This document shows, one piece after another, positions 42,572-51,382 of a stretch of DNA of 64,000 nt. Numbering within the stretch: the first letter of the stretch is position 1; every line of letters begins with the position of its first letter. The notes under the pieces are model-generated. The model ran no database searches. It was given only the letters and a program-made list of their open reading frames with translations, and was not told the origin of the DNA. A program made the translations under genes and the position numbers. Source of the DNA: Streptomyces ochraceiscleroticus. GTDB taxonomy: Bacteria > Actinomycetota > Actinomycetes > Streptomycetales > Streptomycetaceae. The stretch is taken from contig NZ_JOAX01000020.1 in assembly GCF_000720485.1 (NCBI RefSeq), forward strand, positions 186,001-250,000, in the 5' to 3' direction.

Positions 42572-43561
42572 CTAGGGGTGCAGCAGTACCTTTCCGGCGC
42601 CCGGCGCCATCGCCTCCGCGAAGCCCTCCAGCGGCAGGCGGTGGGTGACCAGGGGCAGCAGGTCCAGCAGTCCGGCGTCGAAGGCGCGCACGGCGTGTGC
42701 CCAGGCGGCGGGCGGGGCGCCGAAGACGGTCCGCACCTCGGTCTGGCGGACGACCAGGTCGGTGGGGTCCAGGCCGGTGGCGCCCGGGGCCGGGAGGCCG
42801 GTGAGGACCAGCCGGCCGCCGCGGCGGAGCAGTCCGGCCCCGGTGCGGGCCGCGTCGGCCGATCCGGCGGCCTCGATGACCACGTCGAAGTCGTCCGGCA
42901 GCGGCTCGTCAGCGGTACGGAAGGAGGTCGCCCCGAAGTCGTGAGCGAGCTTCTCCCGGTCCCGGCCGAGGCCGACCACCAGCAGCTCGGCGGGCGATGC
43001 CGCGGCCAGGAACTGTACGGCGATCATGCCGAGCGTGCCCGTGCCGACCACCGCCACCCGCTCCCCCGGCCGCGCTTCGGCCTTCAGCGCCGCGGCCGCG
43101 ACACAGGCCGCGGGCTCCAGGAGCGCGGCGGCCGTGAGGTCGGCGCCGTCGGCGAGCGGATGCAGCAGCCGGGCGGGCAGCACCAGCGTGTCGGCCATCG
43201 CGCCGGGCTGCGTGAACCCGGTCTCCTCGTACCCGGCCGTGCACAGCGTCGTCTCGCCCGCATGGCAGCGGGCGCACACCTGGCAGTTGCGGAAGCCCTC
43301 ACCGACGGTCTTCCGGCCCAGCAGCGCCTCCGGCACGCCGTGGCCGACCGCCTCGACCGTGCCGGACCACTCATGCCCGGGGACCACCGGGTACCGCACG
43401 TACCCCGCCGGGCGCGTGCCCTGGTACAGCTCGCGGTCGCTGCCGCAGACACCGGAAGCGTGCACCCGGACGCGGACCTCGCCGGGGCCCGGCGCGGCCG
43501 GCTCGGCCTCTTCGAAGTGGTACGAGCCGGGCGCGTCCAGGACGAGCGCGCGGCCGGTCAC
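42572..43561 (-). CDS. Zinc-dependent alcohol/polyol dehydrogenase
   Basis: This is a 329-aa medium-chain dehydrogenase. The catalytic zinc ligands are in GVCGSDREL and PGHEWSGTVEAVG, the structural zinc site is CQVCARCHAGETTLC with four cysteines, and the NAD(P) glycine motif is VVGTGTLGMIAVQFL. GTG 43561 overlaps the dehydratase stop by 4 nt. In this operon an L-arabinose, D-xylose or sugar-alcohol dehydrogenase would fit, forming a lactone or keto-sugar upstream of the sugar-acid dehydratase; the substrate cannot be read from sequence. Confidence 0.9.
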   Translation of the reverse strand: MTGRALVLDAPGSYHFEEAEPAAPGPGEVRVRVHASGVCGSDRELYQGTRPAGYVRYPVVPGHEWSGTVEAVGHGVPEALLGRKTVGEGFRNCQVCARCHAGETTLCTAGYEETGFTQPGAMADTLVLPARLLHPLADGADLTAAALLEPAACVAAAALKAEARPGERVAVVGTGTLGMIAVQFLAAASPAELLVVGLGRDREKLAHDFGATSFRTADEPLPDDFDVVIEAAGSADAARTGAGLLRRGGRLVLTGLPAPGATGLDPTDLVVRQTEVRTVFGAPPAAWAHAVRAFDAGLLDLLPLVTHRLPLEGFAEAMAPGAGKVLLHP

Positions 43562-44718
43562 CGGCCGGCCCCGGTGGGGTCGCGCTTCTCCCAGCCCTCG
43601 GCCCAGAGGTCGAACCGGGCCTGCTGCTGCGGGAATTCGGCGGCGGCGTCGGTGTCCAGCTCGACGCCCAGACCCGGCGCTTCGGAGAGCTGGAAGTAGC
43701 CGTCGACGACCTGCGGGGCGCCCTTCACGACCTTCTTGATCTCCGCGTCGGCGAAGTCGTTGAAGTGCTCCAGGATCTTGAAGTTCGGGGTGCAGCCGGC
43801 GACCTGGAGGGAGGCGGCGGTGAGCACCGAGCCGCCGACGTTGTGCGGCGCGACCAGCATGTAGTGGGTCTCGGCGGTGGCGGCGAGCTTGCGGGTCTCC
43901 AGGATGCCGCCGAGGTGGCCGACGTCGGGCTGGATGATGTCGACGGCCTGCGACTCGAAGAGCTCGCGGAATTCGATGCGGTCGTGGATGCGCTCGCCGG
44001 TGGCGACCGGGATGTCGACCTTGGCGGCGACCTTCTCCAGCGCCTTGAGGTTCTCCGGCGGTACCGGCTCCTCCAGCCACGCGGGCTTGAAGGGCGCCAT
44101 CTCGTGGGCCAGCCGGACGGCGGTGGCCGGGCTGAAGCGGCCGTGCATCTCCAGCATCAGCTCCCGCTCGGGACCGATCGCGTCCCGTACCGCCTCGATC
44201 AGCGAGACCGCGTACACGGTCTCCTCGTGGTCGAGTTCGAAGTGCCCGGTGCCGAACGGGTCGATCTTCAGCGCCCGGTAGCCGCGCTCGACGACCGCCT
44301 GGGCGGCCTTGTGGTACGCCTCCGGGGTGCGCTCGGTGGTGTACCAGCCGTTGGCGTACGCCTTGACCTTGTCGGTGACCTTGCCGCCCAGCAGCTGCCA
44401 GACGGGCACCCCCAGCGCCTTGCCCTTGATGTCCCAGCAGGCCATCTCCACGCACGCGATGCCGGACATCACGATTTCGCCGGCCCGCCCGTAGTCGCCG
44501 TACTTCATGCGGCGCACCAGGTCCTCGACGGCGAACGGGTCGGAGCCCGCGATGTGGTTGGCCTCGGCCTCGCGGAGGTAGCCGAGCAGCGCGTCGGTGT
44601 GGCCGAGCATGCGGGTCTCGCCGACGCCGGTGAGCCCCTCGTCGGTGTGGACCTGGACGTAGGTCAGGTTGCGCCAGGGCGTCCCGACGACATGAGTGCT
44701 GATTCCGGTGATGCGCAC
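43558..44718 (-). CDS. Enolase-superfamily sugar-acid dehydratase (mandelate racemase group)
   Basis: This is a 386-aa barrel enzyme. The three metal ligands have the exact 26-residue spacing of D-galactonate/gluconate dehydratases: E190 (in LEMHGRF), E216 (WLEEP) and E242 (TGERIH). The base His is H192 of EMHGR. Further catalytic residues are in QPDVGHLGG and APHNVGG. The N-terminal capping domain is complete. The first ligand is Glu instead of the more usual Asp. It likely dehydrates an aldonate such as arabinonate, galactonate or gluconate to a 2-keto-3-deoxy acid. It is the first gene of a two-gene minus-strand unit, divergent from the GH51 gene. Confidence 0.9.
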   Translation of the reverse strand: MRITGISTHVVGTPWRNLTYVQVHTDEGLTGVGETRMLGHTDALLGYLREAEANHIAGSDPFAVEDLVRRMKYGDYGRAGEIVMSGIACVEMACWDIKGKALGVPVWQLLGGKVTDKVKAYANGWYTTERTPEAYHKAAQAVVERGYRALKIDPFGTGHFELDHEETVYAVSLIEAVRDAIGPERELMLEMHGRFSPATAVRLAHEMAPFKPAWLEEPVPPENLKALEKVAAKVDIPVATGERIHDRIEFRELFESQAVDIIQPDVGHLGGILETRKLAATAETHYMLVAPHNVGGSVLTAASLQVAGCTPNFKILEHFNDFADAEIKKVVKGAPQVVDGYFQLSEAPGLGVELDTDAAAEFPQQQARFDLWAEGWEKRDPTGAGR

Positions 44719-44759
44719 GGGAGGTGCCCCTTCACGGCTCGCGGTGTCCGACTGCTTAG

Positions 44760-44788
44760 CGTTCGAAATTTCGTCACACGTTCGAAAT
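44760..44788. promoter_or_regulatory. Direct repeat CGTTCGAAAT, 19 bp apart
   Basis: CGTTCGAAAT occurs at 44760-44769 and 44779-44788 upstream of the dehydratase gene, nearly two helical turns apart. The first copy continues into CGAAATTTCG, a perfect 10-bp palindrome. Likely operator half-sites or tandem operators. Confidence 0.6.
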
Positions 44789-44901
44789 GCTGCGAGATAG
44801 GTAATGCCACGACGGGAGCGGTGTCAACGGTCCCCGCAGGATTTCGCGGTCGCGCTCAGAGGTGTTGACGGGGTGACAGGTCGGACGCAATCCTCACTGG
44901 G

Positions 44902-44952
44902 CGATATCCCGAGCAATGTCCGATATCTCGAACAGTCCGTTCCTTCGAACAG
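44902..44952. promoter_or_regulatory. Paired repeats upstream of GH51 gene
   Basis: CGATATCyCGA occurs at 44902-44912 and 44921-44931, again 19 bp apart. TCGAACAG occurs at 44928-44935 and 44945-44952, 17 bp apart. The region is 20-70 nt upstream of the GH51 start and shares the TTCGAA core with the repeats on the dehydratase side. Confidence 0.6.
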
Positions 44953-44970
44953 CCCGTCAAGGAGCGCACC

Positions 44971-47511
44971 ATGCCCACCACGGCACCCTCGTCCGCATCC
45001 GCAGCGCCACGGTCACGGCCGCGAAGACGCGGGCGGCTCACCCTCCTCACCGGGGCGCTGACCCTCGCCCTCGCGGTGCCCGCCCTCGCCGCTCCCCCGG
45101 CGGCCGCGGACCCCACCGACTACACCCTGAACGTCGACCCCGCCCACCAGGGCCCGGCCATCGACGACACCCTGTACGGCGTCTTCTTCGAGGACATCAA
45201 CCGCGCGGCGGACGGCGGCCTGTACGCCGAGCAGGTCCAGAACCGCTCCTTCGAGTACGACCGCGCCGACAACGCCTCCTACACGCCGCTGACCTCGTGG
45301 GACACGACCGGCTCCGCGAAGGTGGTGAACGACGACGGCCGGCTCAACGCCCGCAACCGCAACTACCTCTCCGTGGACGGCGGTTCATCCGTCACCAACT
45401 CCGGCTACGGCACCGGCATCGCGGTGCGGAAGGGCGAGCGGTACGACTTCTCGGTCTGGGCCCGCACCGGCGAGGCGGCCGGCGCGCCCCTGACCCTCAC
45501 CCTGCGGGACTCCTCGGGCGAGCTGGCGGCCGCCCGCCGCGTCACCGCGCGGGGCGGCTGGGCGAAGTACACAGCAACCTTCACCGCCTCCCGCACCTCC
45601 GCCACCGGCCGGCTCACCGTCGCGTCCGGCGCCCCCGTCGCGCTCGACATGATCTCCCTGTTCCCCCGCGACACCTACAAGGGCCGCGCGAACGGGATGC
45701 GCAAGGACCTCGCCGAGAAGATCGCGGCGCTCGACCCGGGCTTCGTGCGCTTCCCCGGCGGCTGCCTGGTCAACACCGGCAGCCACGAAGGGTACGACGA
45801 GGCATCCGGCTACCAGCGCAGGCGCTCGTACCAGTGGAAGGACACCATCGGCCCCGTCGAGGAGCGCGCCACCAACGCCAACTTCTGGGGCTACAACCAG
45901 TCCTACGGCCTCGGCTACTACGAGTACTTCCAGTTCGCCGAGGACATCGGCGCGATGCCGCTGCCGGTGGTCCCCGCGCTGGTCACCGGGTGCGGCGAGA
46001 ACAAGGTGACGGACGATCCGGCGCTGCTGAAGCGGCACGTCCAGGACACCCTGGACCTGATCGAGTTCGCCAACGGCCCGGTGACCTCGGAGTGGGGCAG
46101 GAAGCGGGCCGCGATGGGCCACCCGAAGCCCTTCCACCTCACACACCTGGAGGTGGGCAACGAGGAGAACCTCCCCGACGCGTTCTTCGCCCGCTTCAAG
46201 GAGTTCCGCGCCGCCATCGAGGCCAAGTATCCGGACGTCACCGTCATCAGCAATTCGGGCCCCGATGACAGCGGCACCATCTTCGACCGGGCCTGGCAGC
46301 TCAACCGCGATGCCAAGGTCGACATGGTCGACGAGCACTACTACAACAGCCCGCAGTGGTTCCTCGAGAACAACGAGCGCTACGACTCCTACGACCGCAA
46401 CGGCCCCAAGGTCTTCCTCGGCGAGTACGCCTCCCAGGACAACCGCTTCGGCAACGCACTGTCCGAGGCCGCGTACATGACCGGCCTGGAACGCAACGCC
46501 GACGTCGTCAAGCTCGCCTCGTACGCCCCGCTGCTCGCCCGCACCGACTCCGTGCAGTGGCGCCCCGACATGATCTGGTTCGACGGACAGCGGTCCTGGG
46601 GCTCGGCGAACTACGAGGTCCAGAAGCTGTTCATGAACAACGCCGGCGACCGGGTCGTCCCGAGCACCGCCTCCGGCACCCCGGCCACCACCGCCCCGAT
46701 CACCGGCGCCATCGGCCTGTCCACCTGGGCGACCAGTGCCGCGTACGACGACGTGACGGTCACCGGCGCGGACGGGAAGACGCTCCTCAGCGACGACTTC
46801 TCGAACGGCGACGGCAAGTGGACGAAGGCGGCCGGGCGCGGCACGTGGCAGGTCGAGGACGGCGCATACGTCCAGTCCGACGCCGCGGCCGAGAACACCC
46901 TGGTCACCGCGGGCGACCCCGGCTGGCAGAACTACGACCTGCATGTGAAGGCCACCAAGAAGTCCGGCAAGGAGGGCTTCATGGTCGCCTTCGGCGTCAA
47001 GGACACCGGCAACCACTACTGGTGGAACCTCGGCGGCTGGGGCAACACCCGCTCCGCCGTGGAGAAGACCACCGGCGGCGCCAAGCAGACGATGGCCGGC
47101 ACCGAGGACGGCACAAAGATCGAGACCGGCCGGAGCTACGACCTGAAGGTCCAGGTCCGCGGGCGGCAGGTGACGCTCTACCTCGACGGCAAGAAGTGGG
47201 GCTCCTTCACCGACGACGCCAAGGCCGAGCCCTTCCGCCAGGTCGTGACCGAGGACAAGAAGACCGGCGAGCTGATCGTCAAGGTCGTCAACGCGCAGGA
47301 CGCGGCCGCCCGGACGCGGATCGACCTCGGCACCAAGGTCGCCTCGACCGCCCGGCTGACCACGCTCCAGGGCGACCCGGACGCGGTGAACACCGCCGAC
47401 GCACAGCCGATCGCGCCCCGGCAGTCGACCCTGCGCGGCATCGGCCGCCAGTTCACGCACACCTTCCCCGCCCACTCGGTCACGTTCCTGCGGATCAAGA
47501 AGACCGGCTGA
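44971..47511 (+). CDS. Secreted alpha-L-arabinofuranosidase, GH51
   Basis: This 846-aa secreted glycoside hydrolase releases arabinose from arabinan or arabinoxylan. A signal peptide ends near AAPPAAA-DP (about residue 45-48). A GH51 N-terminal beta domain follows (IDDTLYGVFFEDINRAADGGLYAE). The catalytic barrel has acid/base E398 in LEVGNEEN and nucleophile E485 in FLGEYAS. The C-terminal part (about 590-760) contains a laminin-G/concanavalin-like module (DDFSNGDGKWTKAAGRGTWQVEDGAYVQ, HYYWWNLGGWGN-type), probably carbohydrate-binding, inserted before the final GH51 beta domain. GGAG precedes ATG 44971. Confidence 0.93.
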   Translation: MPTTAPSSASAAPRSRPRRRGRLTLLTGALTLALAVPALAAPPAAADPTDYTLNVDPAHQGPAIDDTLYGVFFEDINRAADGGLYAEQVQNRSFEYDRADNASYTPLTSWDTTGSAKVVNDDGRLNARNRNYLSVDGGSSVTNSGYGTGIAVRKGERYDFSVWARTGEAAGAPLTLTLRDSSGELAAARRVTARGGWAKYTATFTASRTSATGRLTVASGAPVALDMISLFPRDTYKGRANGMRKDLAEKIAALDPGFVRFPGGCLVNTGSHEGYDEASGYQRRRSYQWKDTIGPVEERATNANFWGYNQSYGLGYYEYFQFAEDIGAMPLPVVPALVTGCGENKVTDDPALLKRHVQDTLDLIEFANGPVTSEWGRKRAAMGHPKPFHLTHLEVGNEENLPDAFFARFKEFRAAIEAKYPDVTVISNSGPDDSGTIFDRAWQLNRDAKVDMVDEHYYNSPQWFLENNERYDSYDRNGPKVFLGEYASQDNRFGNALSEAAYMTGLERNADVVKLASYAPLLARTDSVQWRPDMIWFDGQRSWGSANYEVQKLFMNNAGDRVVPSTASGTPATTAPITGAIGLSTWATSAAYDDVTVTGADGKTLLSDDFSNGDGKWTKAAGRGTWQVEDGAYVQSDAAAENTLVTAGDPGWQNYDLHVKATKKSGKEGFMVAFGVKDTGNHYWWNLGGWGNTRSAVEKTTGGAKQTMAGTEDGTKIETGRSYDLKVQVRGRQVTLYLDGKKWGSFTDDAKAEPFRQVVTEDKKTGELIVKVVNAQDAAARTRIDLGTKVASTARLTTLQGDPDAVNTADAQPIAPRQSTLRGIGRQFTHTFPAHSVTFLRIKKTG

Positions 47512-47540
47512 TCCGCCCACCCGCCACGAAGGAGCACCGG

Positions 47541-48602
47541 ATGTCCCGTACCGAACCGAGCCGCAGAGCCGTGCTGCTGGGCACGCTGGCCGTGACCGCG
47601 GCCGCCGGGCTGCCCGCCACGGCGGCCCACGCCGCGCCCGCCGGCCGCCGCCGGCCCGCGGCGACGTACCCGAACCCGCTGGTCAGACAGCACGCCGACC
47701 CCCACATCCACCGCCACACCGACGGCTTCTACTACTTCACCGCGACCGTCCCCGAGTACGACCGCATCGTGCTGCGCCGGTCCCGTACGCTGCGCGGCCT
47801 CACGGACGCGCACGAGACCGTACTGTGGCGCAAGCACACCACCGGCGAGATGGCCGCCCACATCTGGGCGCCGGAGATCCACCACATCGACGGCCGCTGG
47901 TACATCTACTTCGCGGCCGGCCGGTCCGACGACATCTGGAAGATCCGGATGTACGTCCTGGAGAACTCCCACCCCGACCCCTTCCGGGGCACCTGGACCG
48001 AGAAGGGACAGATCGCCACCGCCTGGGACACCTTCTCGCTGGACTCCTCCACCTTCACCCACCGCGGCCGGCGGTATCTGATCTGGGCCCAGCAGGAGCC
48101 GGGCATCGTCAACAACTCCAACCTCTACATCGCTCCGCTGGCCAACCCCTGGACGCTCGGCGGCCCGCCCGTGCGGCTCTCCTCGCCCACGCTGGACTGG
48201 GAGACCCGCGGCTTCAAGGTGAATGAGGGGCCGTCGGTGCTCATCCGCAACGGCCGGGTCTTCATGACGTACTCCGCCAGCGCCACCGACAGCAACTACT
48301 GCATGGGGCTGCTCACTGCGGACGCGCGCGCCGACCTGCTGGACCCGGCCTCCTGGACGAAGTCGCCCGTACCGGTCTTCACCAGCAACGAGACCACCGG
48401 CCAGTACGGCCCGGGGCACAACTCCTTCACGGTCGCCGAGGACGGCCGCACCGACGTCCTCGTCTACCACGCGCGGCAGTACAAGGACATCACCGGCGAC
48501 CCGCTGAACGACCCCAACCGGCACACCCGCGTCCAGACCCTGGGCTGGCGCGCCGACGGCACACCGGACTTCGGAGTGCCGGTCGCGGACACCGTCCGCT
48601 GA
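47541..48602 (+). CDS. Secreted GH43 glycoside hydrolase
   Basis: This 353-aa exported five-bladed beta-propeller enzyme has an N-terminal twin-arginine signal (PSRRAVLLGTLAVTAAAG). GH43 catalytic landmarks: base Asp in RQHADPHIHRH; pKa-modulating region near SLDSSTFTH; acid Glu in KVNEGPSVLIRNG; and the terminal QYGPGHNSFTVAEDG and YHARQYK. Closest activities are beta-xylosidase/arabinofuranosidase; the exact linkage is not readable. It follows the GH51 gene by 29 bp with its own GAAGGAG site, so the two are co-transcribed. Confidence 0.92.
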   Translation: MSRTEPSRRAVLLGTLAVTAAAGLPATAAHAAPAGRRRPAATYPNPLVRQHADPHIHRHTDGFYYFTATVPEYDRIVLRRSRTLRGLTDAHETVLWRKHTTGEMAAHIWAPEIHHIDGRWYIYFAAGRSDDIWKIRMYVLENSHPDPFRGTWTEKGQIATAWDTFSLDSSTFTHRGRRYLIWAQQEPGIVNNSNLYIAPLANPWTLGGPPVRLSSPTLDWETRGFKVNEGPSVLIRNGRVFMTYSASATDSNYCMGLLTADARADLLDPASWTKSPVPVFTSNETTGQYGPGHNSFTVAEDGRTDVLVYHARQYKDITGDPLNDPNRHTRVQTLGWRADGTPDFGVPVADTVR

Positions 48603-48609
48603 GCGGTCC

Positions 48610-48638
48610 GGCCGCGGCGTGACGGGGCCGCCGCGGCC
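48610..48638. terminator. Terminator after GH43 gene
   Basis: GGCCGCGGCG (48610-48619) and its complement CGCCGCGGCC (48629-48638), 9-nt loop, eight nt beyond the GH43 stop. Confidence 0.75.
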
Positions 48639-48646
48639 GCCGTGCG

Positions 48647-48666
48647 GGCCGGACACTCGTCCGGCC
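48647..48666. terminator. Second terminator hairpin
   Basis: GGCCGGAC-ACTC-GTCCGGCC is a perfect 8-bp stem, six nt beyond the stop of the minus-strand DUF1232 gene. It forms a back-to-back pair with the hairpin at 48610-48638. Confidence 0.7.
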
Positions 48667-48672
48667 GGGTGC

Positions 48673-48966
48673 TCAGTCGCGGCGGGCACGCAGCCCGGCG
48701 GACGCGGCCGCGGTGTGCAGCGAGCGGAGCGCCAGCAACAGGATGCCGATGTCGTCGAGGTACACGGGGTCCGGCAGCAGGTCGACCGGGGAGACGAGGT
48801 AAAGGACCGCGCCCCAGAACACCGCCTTGTTCTGCACGGGGACGCCGGCATCGCGCAGCAGCCCGCGGGCGCGGACCAGCCGCACCAGAAGACGGACGGC
48901 GAGGACGACCGTCGCCAGGACGAGCACCCCCGCGACCACCACGACGATCCACGCTTCGGTGCTCAT
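48673..48966 (-). CDS. DUF1232 (YkvA-type) small membrane protein
   Basis: This is a 97-aa protein with one N-terminal transmembrane helix (AWIVVVVAGVLVLATVVLAVRLL) and the DUF1232 signature VFWGAVLYLVSPVDLLPDPVYLDDIGIL. The family is widespread and of unknown function. It is 13 bp downstream of and parallel to the LacI gene, hence probably co-transcribed with it. Confidence 0.88.
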   Translation of the reverse strand: MSTEAWIVVVVAGVLVLATVVLAVRLLVRLVRARGLLRDAGVPVQNKAVFWGAVLYLVSPVDLLPDPVYLDDIGILLLALRSLHTAAASAGLRARRD

Positions 48967-48979
48967 CCCGCCTCCTCGG

Positions 48980-50011
48980 TCAGCCGCGGGCGGCCAGCGT
49001 GGAGGCGCGGACCACCAGCTCCGGCGCGAGCACGACCTGCCGGTGTTCGTGGTCCGCCGCCCGGTCGCCGGTCTCCTCGATCAGCATCTCGGCCGCCGTC
49101 CGCCCCATGAGCCGGGCGGGCTGCCGTACGGAGGTGAGCGGCACGGCGGCGGCCGCGGCGAACTCGATGTCGTCGTACCCCACCAGGGCGATGTCGTCGG
49201 GGACCGCCAGCCCGGCGCCGTAGAGCGCCTGGAAGACGCCGAGCGCGAGCAGGTCGTTGGCGCAGAAGACCGCGGTCGGCCGGGGCGACATGCCCAGCAG
49301 CCGGGCGCCCGCGTCCCGGCCCGCCGCGACGTCCATCCGCTCCGCCTCGATGTGCCGCAGCGCCGACTCCGGCAGGCCGCTCTCGCGCAGCGCCTGCATC
49401 GCCCCCGTACGCCGGTCCTGGCACTGGGTCAGGAACATCGGCCCGCTGACGTAGACCAGCCCTTCGTGGCCCTGCTCGACGAGGTGCCGGGCGGCCAGCG
49501 CGCCGCCGGCCACGTCGTCCACCGAGACCGAGCAGCCCTCCGCGCTGCCGAGGACCCGGTCGACGAAGACCAGCGGGATGTTGCGCGGCCGGAAACGCGC
49601 GAGCGTGCCGCCGGTCAGGTCGGCCGGCGTGATCAGCACGCCGCGCACCTGCTGCTCGGCGAAGAGCGAGAGGTACTCCGCCTCCTCGGCCGGGCTCTGG
49701 GCGCTGTTGCAGAGCATCACGCCCAGCCCCTCCTTGCGCGCGGCGCGCTCCGCGCCCGCCGCGACGTCGACGAAGAAGGGGTTGCCCATGTCGAGCACGA
49801 GCAGCGCGATGATCCGGCTGCGGCCCGCGCGCAACTGACGCGCCGACTCGCTGCGGACGTAGCCCAGCGCGGTGATGGCCGCCTGCACCCGCTCGCGGGT
49901 CTCCTTCGCGACCATGTCGGGACGGTTGATCACATTGGAGACCGTGCCGATGGAGACGCCGGCCTGGCGTGCGACATCCTTGATACCCACCGTGTGCGCC
50001 ACACCCGCCAT
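48980..50011 (-). CDS. LacI-family transcriptional regulator
   Basis: This is a 343-aa repressor. The N-terminal helix-turn-helix and hinge are IKDVARQAGVSIGTVSNVINRPDMVAKETRERVQAAITALGY (about 8-50), followed by a periplasmic-binding-like sensor domain. ATG 50011 is preferred because GGAG lies eight nt upstream; GTG at 50020 is the other candidate. It lies next to the arabinan-degrading genes and downstream of the subtilase; control of the sugar genes is plausible but the classical central-CG LacI palindrome is not visible in front of them. Confidence 0.9.
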   Translation of the reverse strand: MAGVAHTVGIKDVARQAGVSIGTVSNVINRPDMVAKETRERVQAAITALGYVRSESARQLRAGRSRIIALLVLDMGNPFFVDVAAGAERAARKEGLGVMLCNSAQSPAEEAEYLSLFAEQQVRGVLITPADLTGGTLARFRPRNIPLVFVDRVLGSAEGCSVSVDDVAGGALAARHLVEQGHEGLVYVSGPMFLTQCQDRRTGAMQALRESGLPESALRHIEAERMDVAAGRDAGARLLGMSPRPTAVFCANDLLALGVFQALYGAGLAVPDDIALVGYDDIEFAAAAAVPLTSVRQPARLMGRTAAEMLIEETGDRAADHEHRQVVLAPELVVRASTLAARG

Positions 50012-50040
50012 GCTACGCACTCCGCCTTTCCCGCTCGACG

Positions 50041-50085
50041 CCGCCGGCCGCCGCGCCCCGTGGGGGCGAGCGCGACGGCCGGCGG
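50041..50085. terminator. Long hairpin downstream of subtilase gene
   Basis: CCGCCGGCCG (50041-50050) pairs with CGGCCGGCGG (50076-50085); the interior adds CGCCCC/GGGGCG pairing. It is about 95 nt beyond the subtilase stop and upstream of the LacI gene. Confidence 0.6.
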
Positions 50086-50179
50086 TTGCGCCCGGTGTTC
50101 CGGTGCCGGGCGCGGATGTCGAGGGCTGTTTGCCCGACTTACTCGATGTGCTGAGGGCTTACTGACGTACCGAGGCTGC

Positions 50180-51382
50180 TTACTCGACGATCTTCAGCAG
50201 CTTGTTCGGCGTGCCCTCACCCGGGTTGGAGATCTTGTCCGGGGTGGCGCCCTCGGTCAGCGCCGTGGCGACGTCCGCGGGCTTGGCGTCCTGGTGGCCC
50301 GCCAGGTAGACCGCGGCGGCGCCCACGACGTGCGGGGTGGCCATCGAGGTGCCCGAGATGGTGTTGGTGGCGTCGTCGCCCTCGTTCCAGTCCGAGGTGA
50401 TGTCGGTACCGGGGGCGTAGATGTCGACGATGCTGCCGTAGTTGGAGTAGTCCGCCTGCTTGTCGTCCTTGTCGCTGGCGGCCACCGTGATGGCGTCCTT
50501 GACGCGGGACGGCGAGCCCTGGCCCGCGTCGGTGGACTCGTTGCCCGCCGCGACGCCGAAGGTGACACCGGAGTCGACGGCCTTCTGCACGGCCGCGTCG
50601 AGCGCCTCGTCCGCGCCGCCGCCGAGGGACATGTTGGCGACCGAGGGGCCCTGGTGGTTCTTGGTGACCCAGTCGATGCCGGCCACGACCTGCTCGGTGG
50701 TGCCGGAGCCCTGGTCGTCCAGCACGCGGACAGCCACGATCTTGGCCTTCTTGGCGACGCCGTGCGCGGCACCGGCGATGGTGCCCGCGACGTGCGTGCC
50801 GTGGCCGTTGCCGTCATCGGCGTTGTCGTCGCCGTCGACCGCGTCGAAGCCGGAGGACGCGCGGCCCTCGAAGTCCTTGTGCGTGGTCCGCACGCCGGTG
50901 TCGATGACGTACGCGGTGACGCCCTCACCCGCGCTGTCCGGGTAGTTGTACTTGCTGTCGCCGGCCGTGTCCTCCTGGTCGATGCGGTCCAGGCCCCACG
51001 ACGGGGGGTTGTCCTGGGTGCCGTCGATGGAGAACTTCTTGTTCTGGACGACCTTGTCGACGGCCGGGTCGGCGGCGAGCCGCTTGGCCTCGGTCTCGCT
51101 CAGGCCGGTGGCGGAGAAGCCCTCGATGGCCGCACTGTAGGAGCGCTTGACCTTGCCGCCGTACTCCGCGGCGAGGTCCTTGTTCTCGGCCGTACGGGCC
51201 TGGTCCTTGAGCATGACGATGTAGCTGCCGCTGACGGCGGACTTGGCGCTCGCGCCATAGATCCTGCCCTCGGCGGGGCTGGCGTCGGCGGTGACCGCGG
51301 TGACGGCGGCGATACCGGTCGCGGCGACGACGGCGGTTATGCCGGTGATCAGCCGCTTCTTGCTGGAACGCTTGTGAGCCAT
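50180..51382 (-). CDS. Secreted S8 serine peptidase (subtilase)
   Basis: This 400-aa extracellular protease has a signal peptide (KRLITGITAVVAATGIAAVTAVTADA) and an inhibitor-I9 propeptide (about 50-120, SYIVMLKDQARTAEN). Its S8 domain has the catalytic triad D161 (YVIDTG), H194 (GNGHGTHVAG), S346 (GTSMATPH) and oxyanion N281 (AAGNES). This is the streptomycete proteinase-K/aqualysin-like subfamily. ATG 51382 follows GAGGAG; the frame is open upstream to 51601 but that region is regulatory DNA. Confidence 0.95.
   Translation of the reverse strand: MAHKRSSKKRLITGITAVVAATGIAAVTAVTADASPAEGRIYGASAKSAVSGSYIVMLKDQARTAENKDLAAEYGGKVKRSYSAAIEGFSATGLSETEAKRLAADPAVDKVVQNKKFSIDGTQDNPPSWGLDRIDQEDTAGDSKYNYPDSAGEGVTAYVIDTGVRTTHKDFEGRASSGFDAVDGDDNADDGNGHGTHVAGTIAGAAHGVAKKAKIVAVRVLDDQGSGTTEQVVAGIDWVTKNHQGPSVANMSLGGGADEALDAAVQKAVDSGVTFGVAAGNESTDAGQGSPSRVKDAITVAASDKDDKQADYSNYGSIVDIYAPGTDITSDWNEGDDATNTISGTSMATPHVVGAAAVYLAGHQDAKPADVATALTEGATPDKISNPGEGTPNKLLKIVE

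Noticed and set aside
45385..47520. 711-residue minus-strand open frame opposite the GH51 gene
   Set aside because: Val/Leu/Gly/Asp-rich shadow without motifs; the plus strand has complete GH51 catalytic residues.
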